A DNA stretch of 48,388 nucleotides from DAOOVD01 sp035369845. GTDB taxonomy: Bacteria; Bacillota; Desulfotomaculia; Desulfotomaculales; Pelotomaculaceae. A program made the position numbers and the translations under genes. How positions within the stretch are numbered: position 1 is the stretch's first letter; each line of letters starts with the position of its first letter. The notes under the pieces were generated by a model, which was not told the DNA's origin, ran no database searches, and was given only the letters and a program-made list of their open reading frames with translations. The stretch covers positions 1-48,388 of the forward strand of contig DAOOVD010000014.1 of NCBI GenBank assembly GCA_035369845.1, written 5' to 3'. This document shows, piece by piece, positions 30,983 through 39,641 of this stretch.

Positions 30983-31864
30983 CTATACTTTTCTGCCGGA
31001 GACCGCCCCGATGATGCCTTCCGGCCTGATTAAGAGAACGGCTATCAGAACGATCAGGGCCACGGCGTCTTTCAACCCGGAAGATATCAGACCCGCTCCG
31101 AAAATTTCAAGGACACCGAGCAGGAGACCGCCTATGATGGCTCCCCCGACATTGTTGATGCCGCCGATGATGGCTGCCACAAAACCTTTTAATCCGAGCG
31201 TAAAGCCCATATCATAAGTGGCCAGCGTGATCGGGGTGATGAATATGCCGGCCGCCGCACCCAGCGCCCCGCTTGCGGCAAAGGCCGCAAAAGAAAGGAT
31301 GTGCGGGTTAATACCCATCAGTCTTGCCGCCATGCGGTTGATCACACAGGCTCTGACGGCTTTGCCCCAGTAAGTTCTTTCCATGAATGCGAACAGCCCG
31401 GATACGGTTACCGCCAAAAGCCCGAAGATCCATATGCTCTGGCTGTTTACGGCAGCTCCCAGCACCTGCAGGGGGCCTCCCCGGGTAAAAGACGGAAGGG
31501 AGTACGGATCAGTGCCCCAAATTAACAGCGCCAGGCCGCGGAGCGTTATTGAGATACCGATGGTGATAATGATTAAAGTGATGTTTGAGGCGTTCCGGAC
31601 GGGGTTTATCGCCGCTCTCTCCAGGATGCCTCCCGCTGCCGTAGTAATCAGTATGGAAAGGATGAAGGCCGCGGCCAGGGGCAAGCCCGCTGCGGAAAGG
31701 GAGCAGGCAGTCAGAGCGCCCAGGGCGACGAACTCGCCCTGGGCCATGTTCAGGATACCTGTTATATTGTAAGTGGTGACCAGGGCCAGGGCGATCAGGG
31801 CGTAAATGCTCCCGAGCGTCAGGCCGGAAAAAAAGAATTGTAAAATCTGGTCGTCGAGATGCAA
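30983..31864 (-). CDS. livH: Branched-chain amino-acid ABC transporter permease LivH
   Basis: The first permease subunit. The 293-residue protein shows SGLTLGSIYALIALALVTTYNITGILNMAQGEF, of which GSIYAL and NMAQGEF are diagnostic. It also has the ALLIWGTDPYSLPSF region, a loop GKAVRACVINRMAARLMGINPH matching the EAA coupling helix, and LKGFVAAIIGGINNVGGAIIGG near the end. The TTG start at 31864 has AAGGTGA upstream. It lies 25 bases after the binding-protein gene. Confidence 0.92.
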   Translation of the reverse strand: MHLDDQILQFFFSGLTLGSIYALIALALVTTYNITGILNMAQGEFVALGALTACSLSAAGLPLAAAFILSILITTAAGGILERAAINPVRNASNITLIIITIGISITLRGLALLIWGTDPYSLPSFTRGGPLQVLGAAVNSQSIWIFGLLAVTVSGLFAFMERTYWGKAVRACVINRMAARLMGINPHILSFAAFAASGALGAAAGIFITPITLATYDMGFTLGLKGFVAAIIGGINNVGGAIIGGLLLGVLEIFGAGLISSGLKDAVALIVLIAVLLIRPEGIIGAVSGRKV

Positions 31865-31889
31865 CTGACATCACCTTGTAAAATTGTAG

Positions 31890-33068
31890 TTACTTGATGA
31901 GCTTCCATTTGCCGTCCTTTATCTCAACCATGACCATGCAACTCTCGTCCAATCCGTTGTGGTCCCTGTCCGACATGTTGAACACGCCGGAGATGCCCAC
32001 GAAGTTTTTGGTGTTTTCCAGCGCGTCGCGAATTTTGGCACGGTCGGCGCCGACTTCTTTGATCGCGTTAACCAGCATGTTGAAAGCGTCCCACGCGTGC
32101 CCGCCGAAGGTGTTGGGCGGGGTGTTGAATTTGGTTGTAAAGTCTTTAGCGTAGGATAAAAGAACCTGTTTCTGCGGATCGCTGTCGGGAAGCTGTTCGG
32201 CCACAACGATCTTGCCCACCGGTAAAACAATGCCGTTTGCTGCGTCGCCGGCCAAATCAAGGAAGTTCTGGTTGGCTATCCCGTGACTGTGGATCAGCGG
32301 AATATTCAATCCCAGTTCGCGGTAATTGCGGGTTACAATCGAGGCGGACGGGGGGATAGCCCACACAAGCACCGCCTGGGCGTCGCTACCCTTAATCTTT
32401 ATCAGTTGGGCGGACATTTCCTTGTCGGTCGCTTCGAACTTGTCTTCGAAGACAACGCTTATACCATTGTCCGCCGCCGCCTTCAGCAGGGCCTTTTTGC
32501 CTCCGTCGCCGAAGGCATTATTCATGTAAAGCACCGCCACCCTTGCAGCGCCTTTTGACTTTGCGTATTTGATCATATTGCCGGCTACAATGGAGTCGCT
32601 CTGCGCCATTTTGAAAACCCACTTGCGATTGGTCACCGGTTCGACGATCATGCTGTTGGTGGCCAGCGAGATCAGGGGGACGCCTTCTTTCTGGACCGTA
32701 TCGAGCATGGCCAGCGAAGTGCCGCTGGAACTGGCGCCGATAATGGCTGAAACTTTCTCCGAATCGATCAGTTTTTTAACGGCGAGAACGCTTTCAGTTT
32801 CATCGCTCTTGTTGTCGAGGATGGTCATTTTGATCTGGCGCCCGTTTATTCCGCCTTTAGCGTTCAGTTGGTCAACCAGCATCTGCAGGGTGTCTCTTTC
32901 GGGGATGCCGAGGGAGGAAGAAGGTCCGCTGATGTCGAGCACCGCCCCGATGTTGATGGTGTCCCCGGAGCCGGATGAAGAACCCCGGTCCGCTTTTTGA
33001 GACGAACATCCCGCCGCCAGAAGCAATGCGGCGGCACAAGTCAGCACTAGCGCAATTTTTTTAATCAT
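31890..33068 (-). CDS. livJ: Branched-chain amino-acid ABC transporter substrate-binding lipoprotein
   Basis: The solute receptor of the liv importer. The 392-residue protein has a lipoprotein signal peptide MIKKIALVLTCAAALLLAAGC with the lipobox LAAGC, so it is membrane-anchored. The Peripla_BP_6 fold follows (GAVLDISGPSSSLGIPERDTL, KMTILDNKSDETESVLAVKK, GASSSGTSLAMLDTVQKEGVP, FGGHAWDAFNMLVNAIKEVG). The ligand is inferred as leucine, isoleucine or valine from the operon but could be another amino acid or amide. It is the first gene of the operon, behind a 200-base leader. The livJ name is by position. Confidence 0.9.
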   Translation of the reverse strand: MIKKIALVLTCAAALLLAAGCSSQKADRGSSSGSGDTINIGAVLDISGPSSSLGIPERDTLQMLVDQLNAKGGINGRQIKMTILDNKSDETESVLAVKKLIDSEKVSAIIGASSSGTSLAMLDTVQKEGVPLISLATNSMIVEPVTNRKWVFKMAQSDSIVAGNMIKYAKSKGAARVAVLYMNNAFGDGGKKALLKAAADNGISVVFEDKFEATDKEMSAQLIKIKGSDAQAVLVWAIPPSASIVTRNYRELGLNIPLIHSHGIANQNFLDLAGDAANGIVLPVGKIVVAEQLPDSDPQKQVLLSYAKDFTTKFNTPPNTFGGHAWDAFNMLVNAIKEVGADRAKIRDALENTKNFVGISGVFNMSDRDHNGLDESCMVMVEIKDGKWKLIK

Positions 33069-33093
33069 TTGACAGTGACCCCCGTTCGTAAGT

Positions 33094-33171
33094 TCATAAG
33101 AAAAACAAATTCGCCTTCATGCATAAAAAAACACTCCCGAATGAGAGTGCCGCAAGTTTCGACATCTTCAT
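33094..33171 (-). CDS. Possible liv leader peptide (25 codons)
   Basis: An ATG at 33171 opens a 25-codon frame in the liv leader whose middle runs through the terminator hairpin at 33125-33149. The product begins MKMSKLAALSFGS and ends ANLFFL, with five Leu and four Phe codons and no close homologue recalled. A GGACGG-type site is weak. Translation would cover the terminator stem, as expected for attenuation, but coding could be accidental. Confidence 0.35.
   Translation of the reverse strand: MKMSKLAALSFGSVFLCMKANLFFL
33125..33149 (-). terminator. Intrinsic terminator (attenuator) in the liv operon leader
   Basis: On the - strand, CACTC...GAGTG (stem 33145-33149 with 33132-33136, loop of 8) is followed by TTTTTTT (33125-33131). 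It lies about 120 bases after the predicted start site and 57 bases before livJ, so it sits inside the leader. Confidence 0.6.
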
Positions 33172-33274
33172 TCTACCGTCCTGCCGTCCTGCTTTTTTTA
33201 TGAATCTTTTGCCACCACCCGCCCCGGAAACGGAAGTGATATTCATGAGCGCCGTTCTTCCCAGCTTCACTGTT

Positions 33275-33303
33275 AATATATCATAATAGTGGAAAAAAAA
33301 CAA
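33275..33303 (-). promoter_or_regulatory. Promoter of the liv operon
   Basis: On the - strand: TTGTTT (33303-33298), 17-base spacer, TATATT (33280-33275). Predicted start near 33268. No gene-like signal is seen between 33304 and 33427. Confidence 0.55.
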
Positions 33304-33427
33304 CGAAAAAAAGCTTTAAGGCTACCGTTCCGTAAAAGATTACCCCCGGTGTGGAAATGTACGGAAAGAATCGGGCGTAAGACTGCCCTTCTCCGTCAAA
33401 ACGGCAAGCCGTCCGGCGGCACCGAAA

Positions 33428-33456
33428 TTGACAATAACAGAGTGTCATGCTAAGAT
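33428..33456 (+). promoter_or_regulatory. Promoter of the iscU-mnmA operon
   Basis: TTGACA (33428-33433), 17-base spacer, TAAGAT (33451-33456). Predicted start near 33463, about 65 bases before iscU. Confidence 0.75.
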
Positions 33457-33527
33457 ATCCCTTGATCGTTTACCGTTTTTGGAGAACTGTTGTAAATAAG
33501 GATAAAAACTGTAGGAGGTGCGGGTTT

Positions 33528-33896
33528 ATGTACAGCGACAAAGTGAAGGAACATTTCAGCAACCCTAGAAATGTGGGCGAAATCCCTGATGCCGACGGTG
33601 TCGGCGAAGTCGGCAGCCCTGTTTGCGGAGACACGACCAAGGTGTATCTTAAAGTGGAAAATAACGTCATCAAAGATATAAAATTCAAGACCTTCGGCTG
33701 CGCGGCGGCGGTAGCCTCCAGCAGCATGCTGACCGAAATGGCGAAAGGGAAGGTCATTGACGATGCTCTCAAAATTACCGATCAAATGGTGGCGGATATG
33801 TTGGACGGACTTCCGCCCCAGAAGATGCACTGTTCCAATTTGGCGGCGGAAGCCCTTCACAAGGCGATAGAGGATTATATGAGCAAGCGGGGTTAA
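33528..33896 (+). CDS. iscU: Fe-S cluster assembly scaffold IscU/NifU-type
   Basis: A 122-residue IscU-like scaffold on which [2Fe-2S]/[4Fe-4S] clusters are built. The three ligand cysteines are in VCGDTTKVYL, FGCAAAVASSSMLTEM and MHCSNLAAEAL. It is the short Nif-type form (NifU N-domain only). ATG 33528 has a perfect AGGAGGTG site; the 27-residue upstream extension is not supported. The usual upstream partners (Rrf2-family regulator and the cysteine desulfurase) are absent; the liv operon lies there instead. mnmA follows after 29 bases. Confidence 0.93.
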   Translation: MYSDKVKEHFSNPRNVGEIPDADGVGEVGSPVCGDTTKVYLKVENNVIKDIKFKTFGCAAAVASSSMLTEMAKGKVIDDALKITDQMVADMLDGLPPQKMHCSNLAAEALHKAIEDYMSKRG

Positions 33897-33925
33897 AAGC
33901 CCGAGCAGAACTTTCAGGTGATTAT

Positions 33926-35029
33926 ATGGCGTGCAAAGCCAGGGTTGTTGTGGCGATGAGCGGCGGGGTGGACAGTTCGGTAACAGCCGCCCTCCTTTCA
34001 AAACAGGGTTACGAAGTAATTGGTGTGACCATGCAGATCTGGGAAACTGAGACGGGCGATCTGGGCGGGGATTATGTTTCTTGCTGTTCGCTTGCCGCTG
34101 TCGAAGACGCCAGGAGGGTGGCGGAGCGGCTCGGTATCCCCCATTATGTGATGAATTTCCGGGAAGCATTCAAGAAAAAGGTGGTTGATTATTTTACAGA
34201 GGGGTACCTGAGCGGGCGCACACCCAACCCATGCATAGTCTGCAACAGGCACGTCAAGTTCGGTTTGCTGCTGGACAAGGCCGTCGCTATCGGGGCGGAT
34301 TACATTGCGACGGGTCATTACGCGCGCCTGGGATACAGTGAAGGGTACGGCCGCTACGTTTTGCGCCGCCCGCTCGACGGGAGAAAAGATCAGACTTACG
34401 TGCTGTACGGGTTAACCCAGTACCAGATAGCTAAAACCCTCATGCCCCTCGGGGAATACACCAAGGAGACGGTCCGTTCAATGGCGGCCTGGTTCGGCCT
34501 GCCGGTGTCCGACAAGGCCGAAAGCCAGGAAATATGTTTTGTCCATGACAATTACCGTGACTTTATCAGGGAGAAAGCGTCCGGAATCAGGCCGGGCCCT
34601 TTTTTGGACATGAACGGCAATGTAATCGGGGAGCACAAAGGCATACCGTTTTATACCATTGGCCAGCGCAGGGGACTCGGGATAGCGGCCGGCCAGAGAC
34701 TGTACGTAGTAAAAATCGACCCGAAAAAAAACGCGATTATACTTGGACCGGAGGAAGCGGTTATGGGTACGGAGTTGATTGCCTCCGACGCGAACATCAT
34801 TCTTTTTGAAGAGTTGAAAGACCGGCTTGAAGTGGAAGCAAAGGTCCGCTATAACGGCAAAGCCGCTCCGGCTGTTCTTGCGCCGCGGCCGGACGGGAAA
34901 ATAGGGGTCCGTTTCAAAACGCCGCAGCGTTCCATCACACCCGGGCAGGCTGTGGTTTTCTACCTGGGGGATTATGTCGTCGGGGGAGCGACTATCGAAA
35001 GCGCCGGCAACGGCCGCGCGCCCTCTTGA
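33926..35029 (+). CDS. mnmA: tRNA-specific 2-thiouridylase MnmA
   Basis: MnmA thiolates U34 of tRNA-Lys/Glu/Gln, using sulfur from a cysteine desulfurase. The 367-residue protein has the PP-loop VAMSGGVDSSVTAALL, catalytic cysteines in PNPCIVCNRHVKF and ESQEICFVHD, ATGHYARL, the tRNA-contact loop with PFYTIGQRRGLGI, and a C-terminal beta-barrel. ATG 33926 is preceded by AGGTGATT. It is co-operonic with iscU. Confidence 0.95.
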   Translation: MACKARVVVAMSGGVDSSVTAALLSKQGYEVIGVTMQIWETETGDLGGDYVSCCSLAAVEDARRVAERLGIPHYVMNFREAFKKKVVDYFTEGYLSGRTPNPCIVCNRHVKFGLLLDKAVAIGADYIATGHYARLGYSEGYGRYVLRRPLDGRKDQTYVLYGLTQYQIAKTLMPLGEYTKETVRSMAAWFGLPVSDKAESQEICFVHDNYRDFIREKASGIRPGPFLDMNGNVIGEHKGIPFYTIGQRRGLGIAAGQRLYVVKIDPKKNAIILGPEEAVMGTELIASDANIILFEELKDRLEVEAKVRYNGKAAPAVLAPRPDGKIGVRFKTPQRSITPGQAVVFYLGDYVVGGATIESAGNGRAPS

Positions 35030-35040
35030 AACTGTCAGGA

Positions 35041-35066
35041 AACCGCTTCTCAAGCGGTTTTTTGTT
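35041..35066 (+). terminator. Rho-independent terminator after mnmA
   Basis: A perfect 8-bp stem AACCGCTT/AAGCGGTT (35041-35048 with 35052-35059), 3-base loop, TTTTTTG tail. Confidence 0.85.
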
Positions 35067-35153
35067 TGCATTTTTTGCTAGTCAAGTGGACATAATACGG
35101 TTAAGGTCATAACCGGCCGAATAAATGTCGCTGAAATCAGGAGGCGAAGGTTT

Positions 35154-35327
35154 TTGAGATGTCCGGTTTGCGGCGGAAAGGCCACGGGAAAAGTGGGTAT
35201 CGATCAGTATTATTGCTGGGATTGCTGTGTCGAGTACAGGATTAACAAGGAAGGCGTGCAGATATACGAGGTGGGGGAAGATGGAAGCCTTGTTGCCTTT
35301 GACCCGCTAAACGAATACTTACTTTAG
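35154..35327 (+). CDS. Small zinc-ribbon-like protein (57 residues)
   Basis: This short gene is supported by an AGGAGG at 35139-35144 before the TTG at 35154. The product has two CxxC-type pairs, RCPVCGG near the N-terminus and YYCWDCCVEY near residue 24, which would bind one zinc. It then has an acidic C-terminal half (EVGEDGSLVAFDPL). No family name is recognised. The next gene begins 20 bases after its stop, so the two may be cotranscribed. Confidence 0.7.
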   Translation: MRCPVCGGKATGKVGIDQYYCWDCCVEYRINKEGVQIYEVGEDGSLVAFDPLNEYLL

Positions 35328-35347
35328 GGACTGAGGGGGTGACTGGA

Positions 35348-35536
35348 GTGAGAGCGAGTTTTTGGAAAGGCGTAATAGCAGGCGGTATTTTAGGAGCGAC
35401 CATAAGTATGATGGTAGGAGGGAGGCATAAAAAGGAAAAAATCGATCTTTCGGGCTACAGTCCCAAAATGGTCAAATCCAGGGCTCACAAGGTGCTCAGG
35501 GGTATGTCGAAGACGGTCAACGACCTCATCAAATAA
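35348..35536 (+). CDS. Small membrane-anchored protein, YtxH-like
   Basis: A 62-residue protein with one N-terminal hydrophobic glycine-rich helix (VIAGGILGATISMMVGG) followed by a basic, soluble tail (RHKKEKIDLSGY...). This resembles short YtxH/gas-vesicle-like anchored proteins, but the match is by pattern only. GTG 35348 is preferred because GAGGGGGTGA lies at good distance; a GTG at 35339 overlaps that site. Confidence 0.6.
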   Translation: MRASFWKGVIAGGILGATISMMVGGRHKKEKIDLSGYSPKMVKSRAHKVLRGMSKTVNDLIK

Positions 35537-35592
35537 TCTGTTCCAGAAGTGGGGGCGCGAAACGTCCTCACTTTACGCCGGGGTGTTTTTAA

Positions 35593-36633
35593 TTGGTTAG
35601 CACGATTGAAGGAAAAAGGATTTACCGGCGGCTCTTCTGGTTATCTATCGCGATTGGTTCGGCATATCTCCTCTACCTCGCAAGGGGCTTGCTGGTTTCT
35701 CTTTTTATCGCCGTCATCCTGACTTACCTGCTCAACCCGGTGGTAAATGCCATAGACAAAAGGGGTGGTGGCTCGAGGGTGGGTGCGATATTGCTGACCT
35801 ACCTGGCTCTTTTTTTTGTGCTTGCGGGGATTTTTCTCTACGTGATGCCGCGGGTTATTGAACAGTTGAACAAACTCTCCGAAAACATTCCTCTTTATAT
35901 CGGCCAGGCCCACGGTATTATCCATTCGGTTCAGACACGTTATGACAGCCTGGGAATTCCCGAGGGGATGAAACAGGTTCTGGACGAGAGGATGCGCTGG
36001 TTCGAAGAACGTGCCCTGCAAATAGTCAGGGATGCCGTGGCCGCCCTGATAGGCACCGCCGGTTACGTTTTTAAAATAATCCTGGCTCCCGTCATTGCCT
36101 TTTATTTTCTGAAAGACCTCGACTATATCAAGGAAAAATCTCTTTCTCTAGTACCGGAAAAGATGAGGGGCGACGTGCAGGGGCTATTGAAAGATATCGA
36201 CAGGGTGATCAGCAGTTTTTTGCGCGGATACTTTTTGATTGCCGCCCTGGTCGGAGGCATGACGGCTGTCGTCATGGCGGTTCTGGGCGTCGATTTCGCC
36301 CTGATGCTCGGCCTTTTTGCCGGTATAACCGAGTTGATCCCTTATTTTGGCCCGGTGATAGGAGCCGTCCCCGCCGTGTGCCTGGCGGTTTTGAAGTCGA
36401 AGTGGCTGGGCGCTCAGGTGGCTATCGCTTTTTTCATTATTCACCAGGTGGAGGGCAATATCATATCGCCCAAAATATACAGCAACAGGGTAGGGTTACA
36501 CCCCCTGGTGGTAATATTCAGCCTGCTGGCCGGCGGGGAACTGTACGGGCTGACCGGTATGCTGCTTGCAGTGCCGGTCGCGGCGATGGTCAAAGTGCTG
36601 GTGAAGTTCTTGTATCTGAAGGCGGCTGCTTGA
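35593..36633 (+). CDS. AI-2E/PerM family permease
   Basis: A 346-residue membrane protein of the AI-2E transporter (PerM/YtvI/YueF) family. Helices are seen at YLLYLARGLLVSLFIAVILTYLL and ILLTYLALFFVLAGIFLY. A middle amphipathic region (EQLNKLSENIPLYI) precedes the C-terminal signature: VEGNIISPKIYSNRVGLHP and LAGGELYGLTGMLLAVPVAAMVKV. The transported substrate is unknown; some members act in ion or osmotic homeostasis. The TTG at 35593 has GGGGTG upstream. It precedes alaS, as in several Clostridia. Confidence 0.87.
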   Translation: MVSTIEGKRIYRRLFWLSIAIGSAYLLYLARGLLVSLFIAVILTYLLNPVVNAIDKRGGGSRVGAILLTYLALFFVLAGIFLYVMPRVIEQLNKLSENIPLYIGQAHGIIHSVQTRYDSLGIPEGMKQVLDERMRWFEERALQIVRDAVAALIGTAGYVFKIILAPVIAFYFLKDLDYIKEKSLSLVPEKMRGDVQGLLKDIDRVISSFLRGYFLIAALVGGMTAVVMAVLGVDFALMLGLFAGITELIPYFGPVIGAVPAVCLAVLKSKWLGAQVAIAFFIIHQVEGNIISPKIYSNRVGLHPLVVIFSLLAGGELYGLTGMLLAVPVAAMVKVLVKFLYLKAAA

Positions 36634-36671
36634 ATGATTTTTGCTTTGTTTGATTGTTTGGCCGGTGTTTC

Positions 36672-36701
36672 TTGACACCCGGAAGGTATATTTTGTATAA
36701 T
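36672..36701 (+). promoter_or_regulatory. Promoter of alaS
   Basis: Perfect hexamers TTGACA (36672-36677) and TATAAT (36696-36701) at 18-base spacing. Predicted start near 36708. Confidence 0.85.
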
Positions 36702-36707
36702 TATAGC

Positions 36708-36824
36708 GCAAAAAGCCTAAATAGGCTGAAAATGCCTTGACATCACGGTTGCTTACGAGCGCGTTGCCCGGTGCGTGGAGGAGCCTTCCCTCCAGAAAAG
36801 ATTCTCAAAGAGGGAAGGTTTTTT
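36708..36824 (+). promoter_or_regulatory. alaS leader with competing antiterminator and terminator
   Basis: The terminator is CCTTCCCTC/GAGGGAAGG (36784-36792 with 36810-36818) and TTTTTT. An alternative hairpin TGGAGG/CCTCCA (36776-36781 with 36789-36794) uses the same 5' arm, so the two exclude each other. Upstream is AGCCT-AAAT-AGGCT (36714-36727) and a less regular 50-base section. No T-box AGGGTGG motif is present; the signal is unknown. Confidence 0.65.
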
Positions 36825-36882
36825 AATTGTATTGTGATTATCGCGACAAGCCTTGTCAAAGTCAGGGGAGGTTTTTCGTTTG

Positions 36883-39519
36883 ATGACCGGCAATGAAATC
36901 AGAGAGAGCTACCTCAAGTTTTTTGAAAACAAAGGCCACAAAATTCTGCCCAGCGCATCCCTTATTCCCTTGAACGATCCCAGTATTTTGTGGACAGCGG
37001 CGGGAATGGTACCCTTCAAACCCTACTTTACAGGCGCAGCCAAACCGGAATACACCAGGGTAACCACATGCCAGAAATGCATACGCACCCCCGACATTGA
37101 ATCGGTGGGGAAAACAGCCCGGCATCATACTTTTTTTGAGATGCTGGGGAATTTTTCCTTCGGTGACTACTTTAAAGAAAGCGCCATTCCGTGGGCGTGG
37201 GAATTTGTAACAGAGCACCTGCGGATTCCCGCGGACAAGCTCTGGGTTTCCATATATCTGGACGACGACGAGGCTTTTGACATCTGGCACGGGACAGTGG
37301 GGGTCCCCACCGGACGCATAGTCAGGATGGATAAGGACACCAATTTCTGGGAGATCGGGGTCGGACCATGCGGGCCGTGTTCGGAAATACATGTTGATCT
37401 CGGACCGGAAAGGGGCTGCGGTTCGTCCGGCTGCCGCCTCGGGTGCGACTGTGACCGTTATCTCGAGATTTGGAACCTGGTCTTTATCCAGTTTTTTAAG
37501 GACGAGGAAGGCAATTACACTCCGCTGGCAAGCAAGGGCATCGATACCGGCTTCGGCCTGGAGCGGGTCGCCTCGGTCATGCAGGGTGTCCGCTCAAATT
37601 TCGACACCGACCTGTTCAGGGAAATTATGGATTTTACCGCGAATCTTTTCGGGCTCAAATACGGTTTCGACAACAAGGTGGACGTATCTCTGAAGGTAAT
37701 TGCCGATCACTGCAGAGCGATAACTTTTGCGATCACCGACGGGGCCATGCCGTCAAACGAAGGCAGGGGCTACGTAATCCGCCGCTTGTTGAGGCGGGCC
37801 GTCCGTTTCGGCAGGCTCATGGGCATACAGGACGTTTTCCTCCATAAAGTTGCCGCGGCCGTCGTGCGCCAGATGGGAAATGTGTACCCGGAACTGGTTG
37901 ACCGGAAGGACCACGTTTTCAAAGTCATACAAATCGAGGAGGAACGTTTTGCCGAGACACTCGCTCAGGGAACGGAAATTCTCAACCGCCTCATGACGGA
38001 AGCCAAGGCGGGGGGCAGTTCGGTTATTTCCGGGCTGGACGCCTTCAGGCTTTACGATACCTACGGCTTTCCGCTCGAGTTGACCCAGGAAATAGCCGCC
38101 GAGCAGGGAATTGCGGTTGATACCGGGGAATATGCCCGGGCGATGGAGGAACAGCGTCAGCGGGCAAGGAGCGCAAGACTGGAAACCGATTACATATCCG
38201 AGCGCGATGTGGTGTTCAAGGCGCTGCGCGAAGAGGTGGGGGAAACCCACTTTACCGGTTATGATTCTTTGAGCGCCAGGGCGAAAGTCCAGGCAATTTT
38301 CTGCGCCGGCGAAAGGGTGAAATCCGCCGCCGCCGGGGAGGAAGTGGAGTTTGTCCTCGACGTTACTCCCTGCTACGCGGAGTCCGGAGGGCAGGTTTGC
38401 GATCAGGGGCGGTTGACTGCTCCCGGACTGGACGTGGACGTCCGCGAGGTGACAAAACCGGTTGAAAGCCTTTTTGTCCACCGCGGCAGGGTGACGGACG
38501 GCATTTTGAAGGAAAACGACACTGTTCTGGTCGAGGTGGACCGGAAGAGGAGAATGTCGGTTTGCAGGAATCATTCGGCAACCCATCTGCTGCACAAATC
38601 CCTGAAAGAAGTCCTCGGCGGTCACGTCAACCAGGCCGGCTCGCTGGTGGAACCGGAAAGGTTGCGCTTTGATTTTACCCATTTTACCGCGGTTACCCCC
38701 GAGGAATTGAAAAAGGTCGAGGAAATGGTAAACCAGGCCGTTTTGGCCTGTATGCCCGTCGAAGTATTTGAAACATCGGTAACCGAAGCAAGAGCGATGG
38801 GTGCCGCGGCGCTTTTCGGAGAGAAGTACGGAGATCTGGTCAGAGTGGTCAAAATGGGGGATTACAGCCTGGAACTTTGCGGTGGCACTCATTTGAAGAA
38901 TACTGCCGAAGTGGGCCTGTTTAAGATCACGGGTGAAGGCAGCGTAGGAGCGGGTCTGCGCAGGGTCGAGGCGGTTACCGGCGAGGGTTCGGTGCGTTAT
39001 GTGAATGCAAAAGAAGAGCAACTGGCGGAAATCACCCGGCTGCTCAAGGCGGCCCCGCATGAAGTTGTAAACCGTGTGAAGGGGCTGCTTGACAGTGTCC
39101 GCGAACTGGAAGCCGAGAATGGAACTTTGCAGGCCAGGCTGGCAAGATACCAGGTTCAGGATCTGATGGACCGAGTCAGGGAGGTAAAGGGTGTCAGGGT
39201 TCTGTCGGGAAAAGTTGCAGCCGCCGACATGGACAGCCTCAGGGGAATGGTCGACCTGCTCAGGGACAGGCTCGGCTCCGGTGTGGTCGTGCTCGGAAGC
39301 GGCAATGCTGGAGGCAAGGTCAATCTGGTGGCGGCGGTCACCAGGGATTTGATCAACAAGGGACTGCATGCCGGAAAAATTATTAAGGAAGTTGCCATTG
39401 TTGTTGACGGCGGTGGGGGAGGAAAGCCGGAAATGGCCCAGGCGGGGGGCAAGGATGCGTCCCGTCTCGGTGAGGCGCTGGACAAGGTGTACAAGGTGGT
39501 GGAGAACCTGTTGGGATGA
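36883..39519 (+). CDS. alaS: Alanine--tRNA ligase
   Basis: A class II synthetase of 878 residues. The catalytic core runs from NEIRESYLKFFENKGH through motif 2 (TCQKCIRTPDIESVGKTARH, HTFFEMLGNFSFGDYFK) and motif 3 (GLERVASVMQGV). The editing domain has HSATHLLHKSLKEVLG and ELCGGTHLKNTAEVG with zinc-type His and Cys. The C-terminal C-Ala/DHHA1 domain holds VDGGGGGKPEMAQAGG. The ATG at 36883 is 12 bases after GGGGAGG, and the preceding TTG at 36880 is an alternative. It heads the ireB-ruvX region, with greA and the acetyltransferase on the other strand between them. Confidence 0.97.
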   Translation: MTGNEIRESYLKFFENKGHKILPSASLIPLNDPSILWTAAGMVPFKPYFTGAAKPEYTRVTTCQKCIRTPDIESVGKTARHHTFFEMLGNFSFGDYFKESAIPWAWEFVTEHLRIPADKLWVSIYLDDDEAFDIWHGTVGVPTGRIVRMDKDTNFWEIGVGPCGPCSEIHVDLGPERGCGSSGCRLGCDCDRYLEIWNLVFIQFFKDEEGNYTPLASKGIDTGFGLERVASVMQGVRSNFDTDLFREIMDFTANLFGLKYGFDNKVDVSLKVIADHCRAITFAITDGAMPSNEGRGYVIRRLLRRAVRFGRLMGIQDVFLHKVAAAVVRQMGNVYPELVDRKDHVFKVIQIEEERFAETLAQGTEILNRLMTEAKAGGSSVISGLDAFRLYDTYGFPLELTQEIAAEQGIAVDTGEYARAMEEQRQRARSARLETDYISERDVVFKALREEVGETHFTGYDSLSARAKVQAIFCAGERVKSAAAGEEVEFVLDVTPCYAESGGQVCDQGRLTAPGLDVDVREVTKPVESLFVHRGRVTDGILKENDTVLVEVDRKRRMSVCRNHSATHLLHKSLKEVLGGHVNQAGSLVEPERLRFDFTHFTAVTPEELKKVEEMVNQAVLACMPVEVFETSVTEARAMGAAALFGEKYGDLVRVVKMGDYSLELCGGTHLKNTAEVGLFKITGEGSVGAGLRRVEAVTGEGSVRYVNAKEEQLAEITRLLKAAPHEVVNRVKGLLDSVRELEAENGTLQARLARYQVQDLMDRVREVKGVRVLSGKVAAADMDSLRGMVDLLRDRLGSGVVVLGSGNAGGKVNLVAAVTRDLINKGLHAGKIIKEVAIVVDGGGGGKPEMAQAGGKDASRLGEALDKVYKVVENLLG

Positions 39520-39540
39520 CGGCCCGGACCGTACCCAATC

Positions 39541-39576
39541 AAAAAATCCCGGACTGCCCGGCGCGGAGCGGGATTT
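39541..39576 (-). terminator. Intrinsic terminator of greA
   Basis: On the - strand, AAATCCCG/CGGGATTT (39576-39569 with 39551-39544) is followed by TTTTTT (39546-39541). A weaker effect on the + strand after alaS is possible. Confidence 0.65.
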
Positions 39577-39641
39577 GTTCGCCCGGTATGTCTGCCGGGC
39601 CGATGGGCTTCAAGAAGCCCTGTCACTCATAAATAATAATT

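Noticed and set aside
33094..33303. The full 69-codon frame on the - strand in the liv leader
   Set aside because: Its first 44 codons begin at or before the predicted transcription start; only the inner 25 codons are plausible.
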